Assembly (NCBI RefSeq): GCF_003031265.1 | Contig: NZ_CP019966.1 | Span: 1,984,001-2,048,000, forward strand | Length of the DNA stretch: 64,000 nucleotides | Source: Rhodopseudomonas palustris | GTDB lineage: Bacteria; Pseudomonadota; Alphaproteobacteria; Rhizobiales; Xanthobacteraceae | Direction: 5' to 3' | Part shown: positions 8,475-17,736 of the stretch, piece by piece | Numbering within the stretch: position 1 is the stretch's first letter | Layout of the letters: each line of letters starts with the position of its first letter | Position numbers and translations under genes: made by a program | The notes under the pieces: model-generated | Seen by the model: only the letters and a program-made list of their open reading frames with translations | Database searches by the model: none | Told to the model about the DNA's origin: nothing

Positions 8475-9833
8475 TCACCGGGTGGTGTTGTGGCCGAGCG
8501 AGACCTGGGTGAACCGCGTCGCGCCCGGCGTCGTCAGATCCGGTGTCACCGGTCTTGCGTGGTCGAGACCGACCACCGCGCCGCGCGGAGTTTCGGCGAT
8601 GACGTTGCCGGTGATCGTCGCGGTGCCGGCGCCGTCCATCACCGAGACGCCGATGCCGATGAAGCTCTTGCGCACGACGTTTCCGGTGATGGCGACGTCG
8701 CGCAAATAGCGCCCCCAGCCGGCAACGATGCCGAACGACGGCGCGTTCTCGATCACGTTGCCTGAAACCGCGGTGTCGGCTTCGACATAGATGCCGATCC
8801 CGGCGTCGTCGTCGGGCGCCGTGCCGATCGGTCGCTTCGGCTTGAGGTTGCGGATGATGTTGCCGTGCACTGTGCTGAGCCGGCCGCCCTCGTTGAAGTT
8901 GCAGACCGAGACGCCGAGTGCTGCGCCGTCCACGGTGTTGTTGGCGATCACCGCGCCTTCGAACGCGAACTCCGAATACAGCGCGACCTCGCGCACGTTC
9001 AGCACGCTGTTGCCGGTGATCTGAATATTCGAAGCCGAGTTGCCGCGCACCGCGGAGTAATCGCAATCCTTGATGCGGTTGCCGCTGATCACCACGTTGC
9101 CGGCGCGAAACGCGTTGATGGCGTTGCCGTACTGGCCCGAGCCGCCCGGGCCGGCCTTGATGTTTTCGATCCGGTTGCCGGTGACGAGCGTGCCGTCATC
9201 GCCGAGCGAGGTGCGCAAAATCTCGATGCCGTTGTCGTTGGTATCAATGATGGTGTTGCCGTCGACACGCAGCCCCTTGGCGTCGAACGACACGACGCCG
9301 GTCACCGCAATCTTGGTCAGCGTGTTGTTGCTGATGGTGCCGGAGCTGGCCTCCAGCCAGATGCCCGAGCCACCGCTGGCGGTGATCGTGCAGTCTTCGA
9401 TCCGCAGGTCTTGCGCAGCGATACAGTGCACCAGCCCGCGCCGGCTCGGCAGCGGAATTCCGGCGCCGTCGAGCACCAGGCCGGACAGCGTCGCGGTTTC
9501 GGCGCCCTGGCTGTCGAACAGGGATGGCCCGCCGGTGAAGATCAGCCGCGTGGCGCCGCGCACGCCGGACAGCTGCGCGCCGGACGGCAGCCGCAGCGTG
9601 CCGGTCCGATAATTGCCGGGCGGCAGTGCCAGCGGCACGCGCCGCTCGGCGGCATCGTCGATCGCGCGCTGCAAGGCGGCGGTCTGGTCTTCGCTGCTAT
9701 CGGGACGAACGCCGGACAGCGCGGCGTCGCGGCCGCGGCGCGAGGTCGGGGCCGCAGCGAGCGGAGACGTGGTCAGCGCCAGGGCGCTGGTCGTCGCAAG
9801 GGTCGTGAGGAAGTCGCGGCGGTGCAGGGCCAT
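8475..9833 (-). CDS. Tat-exported right-handed beta-helix repeat protein (452 aa)
   Basis: The N-terminus MALHRRDFLTTLATTSALAL is a textbook twin-arginine signal (HRRDFL). The mature protein starts with a pectate-lyase-like cap (DQTAALQRAIDDAAERRVPL, LPPGNYRTGTLRLPSGAQL). About twelve beta-helix coils rich in NxITGN-like turns follow (ISNNTLTKI, VDGNTIIDT, VTGNRIENI, ISGNRIKDC, ITGNSVLNV, IANNTVDGA). This is the pectate lyase 3/NosD-like fold. No catalytic residues can be recognised. I recall a TIGRFAM (TIGR03808) for Tat-translocated uncharacterised repeat proteins in this clade. A periplasmic carbohydrate-binding or -processing role is possible but unproven. Confidence 0.85.
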   Translation of the reverse strand: MALHRRDFLTTLATTSALALTTSPLAAAPTSRRGRDAALSGVRPDSSEDQTAALQRAIDDAAERRVPLALPPGNYRTGTLRLPSGAQLSGVRGATRLIFTGGPSLFDSQGAETATLSGLVLDGAGIPLPSRRGLVHCIAAQDLRIEDCTITASGGSGIWLEASSGTISNNTLTKIAVTGVVSFDAKGLRVDGNTIIDTNDNGIEILRTSLGDDGTLVTGNRIENIKAGPGGSGQYGNAINAFRAGNVVISGNRIKDCDYSAVRGNSASNIQITGNSVLNVREVALYSEFAFEGAVIANNTVDGAALGVSVCNFNEGGRLSTVHGNIIRNLKPKRPIGTAPDDDAGIGIYVEADTAVSGNVIENAPSFGIVAGWGRYLRDVAITGNVVRKSFIGIGVSVMDGAGTATITGNVIAETPRGAVVGLDHARPVTPDLTTPGATRFTQVSLGHNTTR

Positions 9834-9937
9834 GGCGCGTGCTCTGTGGGCGAAAACCTAATCCTCACAGCTAACGCAAATTCCGCCGAGGCGCGGGCCA
9901 AGGCGGCGGACCGGCGGCATGATGTTTCGCGGTAGGG

Positions 9938-10216
9938 TTAACCCGGCGCGTGGTCCGGCTCACGCTGGGGCGGTACAAACTGATCACGCCGCGCGGCACG
10001 GGCTTCGCGTTCGTTGCGCTCCGGGTCTTCGCCCGGCTCCGGCGCGCAGGCACGGATCTGGTAGCCGTTGTCGAGCACGTGGCGCGGAGCTTCGGTTTCG
10101 GTGTCGCCGACCGTATCGATCACCAGCCCGCTCTCCTTGGCGTGCTTCCAGACGTCGGCTGGGGTCGGATAGATCTTGCTGACCCTGGCATCGTCGCAAA
10201 ACAACGCGTATGGCAT
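9938..10216 (-). CDS. Conserved small cytoplasmic protein of unknown function (92 aa)
   Basis: The start at 10216 (MPYALFCDDARVSKIYPTPAD) is chosen because a very strong ribosome-binding site, GAGGAGGAACCG, precedes it directly. An upstream in-frame ATG would place that site inside the gene. The protein is hydrophilic, with a central VWKHAKESGLVIDT helix and a charged, probably disordered C-terminal third rich in E/R/P. Similar short proteins occur in Bradyrhizobium and Rhodopseudomonas. There are no metal or catalytic motifs and the function is unknown. It lies 66 bases downstream of pcp on the same strand and may be cotranscribed with it. Confidence 0.75.
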   Translation of the reverse strand: MPYALFCDDARVSKIYPTPADVWKHAKESGLVIDTVGDTETEAPRHVLDNGYQIRACAPEPGEDPERNEREARAARRDQFVPPQREPDHAPG

Positions 10217-10282
10217 CGGTTCCTCCTCGGAGGAGGACAACGCCGGCCGGCACGATGGGTTTCTTTGCGGAGCGATGCGATC

Positions 10283-10933
10283 TCAGCGGGCCGCAACGCG
10301 GCGGGCCTGCCGGGTCAGCCGCACCAGCTCCAGCAGCATCGCTTCGCCGGCATCGACCAGTTGCTCGGCGGTGATGCGGCTTCCCGGCCAGGCGGTGCCG
10401 TCACGGCTGAGCAGCGGCACGTGGACGAAGGCGGCGAGCCGAGGGCCCTGTGGGGCTTGCGTCGCTTCGATCCCGCGCCAGCATAGATAGTTGCACAGAT
10501 AGCGACCCGCGTCGCGCGACAGCCGCGCATCGATCCCGGTGAGCCGTGCGGCGCGGGCCAGCCGCGCGCCATGGGCGCCGAACGTCCGCGCGTCTTCGCC
10601 GGGCGCGATCTGGCCATGGCGCAGCGTCACCTTGTCGGCGTCGGGCCACAGCGTGGTGATCGCGTTGCGGGCGCGGGTCTCGATCCGGACGTGTCGGGTC
10701 GACGCGGCGAGGCCGAACATCAGCAGCGCATCGGGACGGGACTGTGCGAGGAGCGCCGGCAGGTCGCGATCGACCGCACGGTAGCTGACGTTGAAGATAT
10801 GCCCGACGCGCGTGACGTCGTCGAATGCCGGCCGCCGCAGCTTGACGAGGCGATCGACCAATTGCGGAGTCGGATTGTAAGGCGCTCCGGGAAACGGCCC
10901 GAAGCCGGTGATCAGGATGCGCAGGCCGCTCAC
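10283..10933 (-). CDS. pcp: Pyroglutamyl-peptidase I (216 aa)
   Basis: Cysteine peptidase of family C15 that removes N-terminal pyroglutamate from peptides in the cytoplasm. The N-terminal signature ILITGFGPFPGAPYNPT, the catalytic Cys in AGRYLCNYLCW, and the His in AFVHVPLL are all present, and the length fits the family (about 210-220). The start is the GTG at 10933 (VSGLRILITG), which overlaps the stop of the upstream meaB gene in the sequence GTGA. The two genes are therefore translationally coupled. The pairing of pcp with meaB has no obvious biochemical logic. Confidence 0.88.
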   Translation of the reverse strand: MSGLRILITGFGPFPGAPYNPTPQLVDRLVKLRRPAFDDVTRVGHIFNVSYRAVDRDLPALLAQSRPDALLMFGLAASTRHVRIETRARNAITTLWPDADKVTLRHGQIAPGEDARTFGAHGARLARAARLTGIDARLSRDAGRYLCNYLCWRGIEATQAPQGPRLAAFVHVPLLSRDGTAWPGSRITAEQLVDAGEAMLLELVRLTRQARRVAAR

Positions 10934-11928
10934 CCGATCAGCTCCGCGACCCGATCGGCGCCGAGCGTCGGCGTGATCGAGCCTTCGGCGACGGCGGCCT
11001 CGGTGGATTTCACCTTGGCGCGGATCGCCGGGTCGCTGCGCAGCTTCGCCTTCCAGCGATCCTCCAGCAGCGTCCACATCCACTTCACCTGCTGCTCGCG
11101 GCGGCGCGCGTCGAATTCGCCCGACGGCGTCGTCGCAGCGCGGTGGTCCAGGATCGCCTGCCACAACTCGGCGATGCCGGTGCCGGTGATCGCCGAATAG
11201 GTCTTCACCGGCGGCTGCCAGTTCGGTGAGCGCGGGGTGAGGATATGCAGCGCGGCGCGATACTCGCCGGCGGCGAGATTGGCGCGCTTGATGTTGTCGC
11301 CGTCCGCCTTGTTGATCGCGATCATGTCGGCGAGCTCGACCAGGCCCTTCTTGATGCCCTGCAGCTCGTCGCCGGCGCCCGGCAGCATCAGCGCCAGAAA
11401 GAAATCGGTCATGTCGCAGACCGCGGTTTCGGATTGGCCGATGCCGACGGTTTCCACCAGCACGACGTCGAAGCCGGCCGCCTCGCACAGCAGCATCGCC
11501 TCACGGGTCTTGGCGGCGACGCCTCCCAGCGTGCCGGAGGAGGGCGAGGGACGGATGAAGGCGTCAGGCTCGGCGGACAGCCGCGCCATCCGCGTCTTGT
11601 CGCCGAGGATCGAGCCGCCGGTGCGCGCCGAGGATGGATCGACCGCCAGCACCGCGACCTTGTGACCTTGCTCGATCAGATACATGCCGAGCGCGTCGAT
11701 GGTGGTCGATTTGCCGACGCCGGGCGAGCCGGTGATGCCGACGCGGATCGCGCGGCCGGTTTCGGGCAGCAGCTCCTGCACCAGCGCGCGCGCGGATGCC
11801 TGGTGGTCGGCGCGGCGGCTTTCGATCAGGGTGATGGCGCGCGCCAGCGCGGCGCGATGGCCGCTGCGGACCTCGCTGGCGAGATGGGCAATGTCGCCGG
11901 TGCGTCGGGCTGAATTCATGGCGCCCAT
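10930..11928 (-). CDS. meaB: Methylmalonyl-CoA mutase-associated GTPase MeaB/ArgK
   Basis: G3E-family P-loop GTPase that gates cofactor loading and protects methylmalonyl-CoA mutase from inactivation. It shows Walker A GSPGVGKST, the Mg-binding and switch region around VDPSSARTGGSILGDKTRM, the conserved ETVGIGQSE motif, and NKADGDN as the base-specificity loop. The C-terminal dimerisation arm (EQQVKWMWTLLEDRWKAKL) is complete. At 332 residues it has the normal length. Its client enzyme is encoded at 15050-19604 on the same strand. A start three codons later (MNSARRTGDI) is also possible. Confidence 0.93.
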   Translation of the reverse strand: MGAMNSARRTGDIAHLASEVRSGHRAALARAITLIESRRADHQASARALVQELLPETGRAIRVGITGSPGVGKSTTIDALGMYLIEQGHKVAVLAVDPSSARTGGSILGDKTRMARLSAEPDAFIRPSPSSGTLGGVAAKTREAMLLCEAAGFDVVLVETVGIGQSETAVCDMTDFFLALMLPGAGDELQGIKKGLVELADMIAINKADGDNIKRANLAAGEYRAALHILTPRSPNWQPPVKTYSAITGTGIAELWQAILDHRAATTPSGEFDARRREQQVKWMWTLLEDRWKAKLRSDPAIRAKVKSTEAAVAEGSITPTLGADRVAELIG

Positions 11929-12005
11929 TTACAACGATTGGGCGCCAGGGGCGAGGGGAGTCCGGCGCGGAACGGCCGCGCGCCGATCTCCCTGTTGATG
12001 ACGCC

Positions 12006-12599
12006 TCAGGCGACAGGTTTGCCGGCGGCGCTGGCCTCGGCGACCTCGTCGAGCCGGCCGGTTTTCACGTCGTAGATGAAGCCGTAGATCGGGATGTGCT
12101 TCGGCACCAGCGGATGGCTGCGGATCCGTGCGACGTCCTCGGTGACGCTCTTGGCGTTGTCCTGGAACGTATGCCAGTGCACGAAATGACCGGCCACCGA
12201 GCCGCCGCCGTGCTTCGGATTGCTCCAGTGATGGCCGTCGAAGCTGGCGGTCTCGAGATTGTCCTCGAGCAGATCGGCGATCACCTCGCCGGTGAACAAC
12301 TGCATCCCGCAATCGCTGTGATGGATCACGAACCATTCCTGGGTGCCGAGCAGCTTGTGGGAGATCACCAGCGAGCGGATTGCGTCGTCGGAGGCGCGGC
12401 CGCCGGCGTTGCGGATGACGTGGGCGTCGCCTTCGGCGAGGCCGGCATATTTGGCAGGATCGAGCCGGGCATCCATGCAGGTCAGAATCGCGAAATGCCG
12501 TGCCGGCGGCAGCGCCAGATTGGCCTTGTCGGCGAAGTCCTTCGCATACTGATTGTTGGCCGATAACACGGCGTCGTAATTGCCGGCTGGCTTGGTCAT
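12006..12599 (-). CDS. Beta-class carbonic anhydrase (197 aa)
   Basis: Zinc enzyme interconverting CO2 and bicarbonate. The zinc-ligand motifs are CMDARL (Cys plus the Asp-Arg dyad) and HHSDCG (His-x2-Cys), with the [10 protein letters not shown] segment between them. I take the ATG at 12599 ([20 protein letters not shown]), with GGAGTGGACGAG upstream. The frame is open further upstream, but that sequence is unlike a coding region. It looks closer to the small bacterial/mycobacterial type beta-enzymes than to the plant type. It stands alone, about 200 bases after the DUF3298 gene on the same strand. Confidence 0.92.
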   Translation of the reverse strand: MTKPAGNYDAVLSANNQYAKDFADKANLALPPARHFAILTCMDARLDPAKYAGLAEGDAHVIRNAGGRASDDAIRSLVISHKLLGTQEWFVIHHSDCGMQLFTGEVIADLLEDNLETASFDGHHWSNPKHGGGSVAGHFVHWHTFQDNAKSVTEDVARIRSHPLVPKHIPIYGFIYDVKTGRLDEVAEASAAGKPVA

Positions 12600-12795
12600 C
12601 TCGTCCACTCCGCAACATTGCTGACAGATTTCAATTCGCCGCACCGGATCGGTGCAGCGAATGGAAATCGTCAGCAAAAAAGCAGAGTTTGCGCAGAAGC
12701 GGCGTTCGTTGTTCGGCGCGGGGCAGAGGAGTTCTGCTGGCAAGCGCGCGCGCCGCAGATGGCCTGTTCTAAACCGCCACGAGACGTACGATGGC

Positions 12796-13584
12796 CTATT
12801 CGGCCTTACGCTCCTGCTTCGGCCGATCGCCACCGAAGATCGCACTGCCGTCGGCCGACAGATAAGGCTTCAGCGCCGTCCACGGCACGAACGCCTCGTA
12901 TTCACCTTCCGCATAGGCACCGACCGCGTAGGGCGCGTAGTGGAAGGTGAGGCCCGAGCTTTTCCCCGCGGTGGTCGACGGCGCCAGCGTCACCGGCCCG
13001 ATCTTCAAAAGCTTCGGCTCGATGCTCTTGATGTAGGCGGTGTCCTCTTCATCGGCGCCGCGCTCCTTCTTTTCAGCCTTCAGCGCGGTGACGATGCCGT
13101 CGACCATCGCCCGCATCGCCGGGCTGCCGTCGGACAGGTCGGTGAAGAACGGCCGGATGCTGATACGCCTGGTGAGCTGCTTGTCCCACAGGATGGTGTC
13201 GATGTCGGTGTTGGGATGGGCGCCACCGGTGTAGCTATAGTCGGTGCGCAGGATCGAGACGTAGCGATCCGCGACCAGCGAATCCGTCGTGTAGCTGCGC
13301 TCGTAGGTCCACGGCCCGTTGCGGAACAACTCAGGGTCGCTCTTGAATTCCGGCTCGGCCTCGGTGCGCCGCTCGGCGATCCACTTCTTGCCCTCGGCCA
13401 GACAGTTCTCAGCGAGCTTGGCATCAGCCTTGATGCCGGCATCGAGCGTCACCGTGCCGTCGATGGCCTTCGTCTTCACGGCGAAGTCAGGCTTCGGCTT
13501 CGCCGGCTCGGCGAGGGCGGGGGAGCCGATTGCCAGACAGGCCAGAATGACGAGTGGGTAAACACGGAAGTGAGATGAGAGCAT
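12796..13584 (-). CDS. Secreted DUF3298/DUF4163 (RsiV-like fold) protein
   Basis: The start at 13584 ([20 protein letters not shown]) gives a signal peptide ending near SPALAEPAK. The frame continues upstream without a ribosome-binding site, so this start is chosen for the signal peptide. The mature domain contains the [10 protein letters not shown] motif, the hallmark of DUF3298, also present in the RsiV anti-sigma ectodomain, and a C-terminal [19 protein letters not shown] segment. It is likely a periplasmic protein. RsiV-type ectodomains bind lysozyme, but no membrane or sigma-binding part exists here, so the role is open. Confidence 0.82.
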   Translation of the reverse strand: MLSSHFRVYPLVILACLAIGSPALAEPAKPKPDFAVKTKAIDGTVTLDAGIKADAKLAENCLAEGKKWIAERRTEAEPEFKSDPELFRNGPWTYERSYTTDSLVADRYVSILRTDYSYTGGAHPNTDIDTILWDKQLTRRISIRPFFTDLSDGSPAMRAMVDGIVTALKAEKKERGADEEDTAYIKSIEPKLLKIGPVTLAPSTTAGKSSGLTFHYAPYAVGAYAEGEYEAFVPWTALKPYLSADGSAIFGGDRPKQERKAE

Positions 13585-13624
13585 ATCGAGCCTGACCACA
13601 GTCGCGAGGAGAAGGGTAAATCGA

Positions 13625-13969
13625 TTACGAATTGGCAGCTCCGATGCGCCGCTCGGCGAAGGAACGCAGAGGAGGGACATGATGATGGATAATGTCCCAG
13701 ACGATCTCGACGTCGATCGCGTGGTGGGCATGACGCAGCCGATTGGCAAAGTCGGTCATCTTACGCCAGTCTATGTCGATCGCCTCGTGCTTCAGCTCAT
13801 CCGGGAGTTTGCGTGCTGCCTCGCAGACGATCTCCAGATAACGCTCGGCCGCCATACGGCGCACTTCGTCTTGCGAAAATTCATCGAAGCTGCGTCCTTC
13901 GACGAGGCTTAGGACGCGAGACGTCGAGCGCAGAATGTCCAACAGCCTGTCTTCCGTTGAAGGGGGCAT
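13625..13969 (-). CDS. HepT-family HEPN protein (DUF86) with altered active site
   Basis: Toxin partner of an MNT/HepT type VII toxin-antitoxin module. The helical HEPN/DUF86 fold is recognisable (EDRLLDILRSTSRVLSLVEG, then ERYLEIVCEAARKLPDELK, then VEIVWDIIHHHVPPL). In canonical HepT the RNase motif reads RNxxxHxY. The aligned segment here is ANRLRHAH, so the catalytic Arg appears replaced by Ala and the AMPylated Tyr by His, while the motif His is kept. The ATG abuts the stop of the MNT gene with no gap. This could be an inactive or divergent toxin. Confidence 0.8.
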   Translation of the reverse strand: MPPSTEDRLLDILRSTSRVLSLVEGRSFDEFSQDEVRRMAAERYLEIVCEAARKLPDELKHEAIDIDWRKMTDFANRLRHAHHAIDVEIVWDIIHHHVPPLRSFAERRIGAANS

Positions 13970-14284
13970 TCACAGCACCTCGACAAGATCGTCGGCCATT
14001 CGCTCTCTGATACGTGGTGTTAACTCGCTGGGCAGCATGACGTGCGCTGGGATGCCTGTGGCCGCTTCGCAGATGTAGCCGATCTCGAGCGGCGTCTTCC
14101 AAGTCAGCTCGGTATCCGGCAGCACTTCCACCAGCACGTCCAGATCACTGTCCGGTCGCGCGTCACCGCGGGCACGCGAGCCGAACACATATAGCTTGGC
14201 CACGCCTTCTGCGCGCAATGCATCACCCCTCTCGCGCAATCTGGCGAGGATGGTGTCCAACGGCATGTCGGCGACGGCGGTCAT
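13970..14284 (-). CDS. MNT-domain nucleotidyltransferase antitoxin (MntA type)
   Basis: Minimal nucleotidyltransferase of about 104 residues with the full GSx10DxD motif (GSRARGDARPDSDLD). In MntA/HepT pairs this protein AMPylates the HEPN toxin. The ATG at 14284 (MTAVADMPLDTIL) lies 6 bases after TATACT, a good -10 box, and has no Shine-Dalgarno, so it may be translated leaderless. An alternative GTG start at 14323 overlaps the stop of the upstream PIN gene as GTGA and would add 13 residues by coupling. Gene order (antitoxin then toxin, abutting) fits the family. Confidence 0.82.
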   Translation of the reverse strand: MTAVADMPLDTILARLRERGDALRAEGVAKLYVFGSRARGDARPDSDLDVLVEVLPDTELTWKTPLEIGYICEAATGIPAHVMLPSELTPRIRERMADDLVEVL

Positions 14285-14290
14285 AGTGTC

Positions 14291-14296
14291 AGTATA
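14291..14296 (-). promoter_or_regulatory. -10 box in front of the MNT/HepT pair
   Basis: TATACT, read on the minus strand, is followed by six bases (GACACT) and the ATG. The predicted transcript start would be at or next to the start codon. No good -35 is visible 16-18 bases upstream, so this is a partial promoter call. Confidence 0.4.
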
Positions 14297-14319
14297 GCAG
14301 ATTGCCTTTGGCGCTGCAG

Positions 14320-14730
14320 TCACACGGGAAGAATCTCGACGCCGCGCTGTCGCGCCGCTTTTCTCATCTGGCTGTCGAAGGTGAAGAGCGGAAGATTCCT
14401 GACTTCGGCCAGTCGGACATAGAGCTCATCGTAATAGGTCAGTCCGGAATCCAGCGCCCTACGGACCGCACCGGCTACTTCGTCAAGTTCCGGAGGTGAT
14501 TGCGTGATCACCTCGAGAATCTTCAGGTTGTGCAGCGCGTATTCGAGCTTGTCGGAAGGGAGCCGACCACGACGAACGTTCGTGGTAAGCGCATTGCCGA
14601 TTTCAGCATGCCAATGCGCCGGGACGACGAATTGCTGGTCCGCCAAGCTTTCAAACACCTCATCGTGGGCGAGGTGCTCGCGCTCATCCAGAAACATCGC
14701 CAGGGCGGCGGATGCATCCATGACGATCAA
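14320..14730 (-). CDS. PIN-domain toxin, VapC-like ribonuclease (136 aa)
   Basis: Single PIN domain with the four acidic metal-binding residues in place: Asp5 (IVMDASA), Glu43 (HAEIGN), Asp101 (TYYDELYV) and Asp119 (FTFDSQM). Such proteins are Mg-dependent RNases that cut tRNA or rRNA when freed from their antitoxin. The ATG overlaps the stop of the Phd-type antitoxin gene as ATGA, the usual coupling in these operons. The length is normal and all key residues are present, so it is expected to be active. Confidence 0.88.
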   Translation of the reverse strand: MIVMDASAALAMFLDEREHLAHDEVFESLADQQFVVPAHWHAEIGNALTTNVRRGRLPSDKLEYALHNLKILEVITQSPPELDEVAGAVRRALDSGLTYYDELYVRLAEVRNLPLFTFDSQMRKAARQRGVEILPV

Positions 14731-14984
14731 CGGCGTCCCTCGTTGATCCAGCTCTTGATCTCGTCGTGGGTCGGATTCAGTTTGAGGTCGCGGGCCAAGC
14801 TGCGCAAGTTGCGGATCGCCTGACGCCGCCGCGCGATCGCATCGGCCGACAACTCGCTACTCGCCTGAACCAGCCGTGCGACAGGCTTTCCGTGCCGTGT
14901 GATTGTCACTTCGGCGCCGTTTTCGACCTCGTCGAGAAGGCTCGACAGGTGGGTCTTCGCTTCGAAAATGCCGACCTGCTTCAT
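14727..14984 (-). CDS. Phd/YefM-family antitoxin (85 aa)
   Basis: DNA-binding antitoxin whose N-terminal half has the Phd signature (MKQVGIFEAKTHLSSLLDEV, then GAEVTITRHGKPVARLV) and whose C-terminal half (IKSWINEGRR) would wrap the PIN toxin encoded immediately downstream. The ATG at 14984 falls exactly where transcription from the promoter at 14991-15019 should begin, and there is no Shine-Dalgarno sequence, pointing to a leaderless mRNA. An 8-bp inverted repeat overlaps that promoter and is the likely autoregulatory operator. Confidence 0.88.
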   Translation of the reverse strand: MKQVGIFEAKTHLSSLLDEVENGAEVTITRHGKPVARLVQASSELSADAIARRRQAIRNLRSLARDLKLNPTHDEIKSWINEGRR

Positions 14985-14990
14985 GAAGAC

Positions 14991-15019
14991 AAACTAGTCT
15001 GGTTAGACTAGTTCGTCAA
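14991..15019 (-). promoter_or_regulatory. Promoter and operator of the Phd/PIN toxin-antitoxin operon
   Basis: On the minus strand TTGACG (15019-15014) is followed after 17 bases by TAGTTT (14996-14991), a good sigma-70 promoter. A perfect inverted repeat, AACTAGTC-N6-GACTAGTT (14992-14999 and 15006-15013), covers the spacer and the -10 box, so a bound antitoxin would block RNA polymerase. The predicted start of transcription is at about 14984, the A of the antitoxin ATG. Confidence 0.75.
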
Positions 15020-15049
15020 ATCAAGCCGGCATTGTCTTGAAGCCCGCAG

Positions 15050-17209
<2,160 letters not shown>

Positions 17210-17271
17210 TTTTATCTGATCTCACTACAGCCCATCGTAGCACGGCTGCCGTTTCTCGTCATTTCGTCGGG

Positions 17272-17736
17272 TTAATCGTGGTCCGGCTGCTGATAGCTGA
17301 ACACTTGTGCCAGCCTGTCGGGCCCGTAGTTCTGCAACGTGGTCTTGCTCGGCAAGTTCGCGATCGTCCCGGTCCAACCGAGCCTCGCTTCGGTGCCGTA
17401 TTGCATGGTCGGGACCACCCGGTCCGGCCGATCGAAGGTTCCGGTCAGGATTTCGATGGTGTCGGAGAACTGCAGCCGATAGCCGAGCGGGGTGCCGCAA
17501 TCCTTGCAGAAGTCGCGCTCGGCGACCGAGGAGGAGCGGAACGACGCAGGCTGGCCGCGGGTCCAGGCAAAGTTGTCCTTGGCGACCTCGGCCATCGAGG
17601 CGAACGGTGCCCCGGTCGCCTTCTGGCACATTCGGCAATGGCACAGCGCCGTGCTCAGCGGCGGGGCCGACAGCGCGTAGCGGATCGCGCCGCACTGGCA
17701 GCCGCCGGAGAGCACCGCTTTGCCGGTCCCCGTCAT
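17272..17736 (-). CDS. GFA-family (DUF636) zinc protein (154 aa)
   Basis: Belongs to the glutathione-dependent formaldehyde-activating enzyme/CENP-V fold. Zinc-binding cysteines occur in the expected places: GGCQCGAIRY, LCHCRMCQKATG and FCKDCGTPLGY. The ATG at 17736 overlaps the stop of the mutase small subunit gene as ATGA, so it is translationally coupled to it, and the mutase large subunit follows 62 bases after its stop. The substrate is unknown. The longer open frame upstream runs antiparallel to coding use inside mcmB and is rejected. Placement between the two mutase subunits is unusual and may mean a role in thiol or aldehyde by-product handling. Confidence 0.87.
   Translation of the reverse strand: MTGTGKAVLSGGCQCGAIRYALSAPPLSTALCHCRMCQKATGAPFASMAEVAKDNFAWTRGQPASFRSSSVAERDFCKDCGTPLGYRLQFSDTIEILTGTFDRPDRVVPTMQYGTEARLGWTGTIANLPSKTTLQNYGPDRLAQVFSYQQPDHD

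Noticed and set aside
8865..9935. Long plus-strand frame opposite the beta-helix protein
   Set aside because: Antisense shadow with biased composition (Ala/Gly/Arg/Val) and no recognisable fold; the minus-strand gene has a Tat signal and clear repeats.
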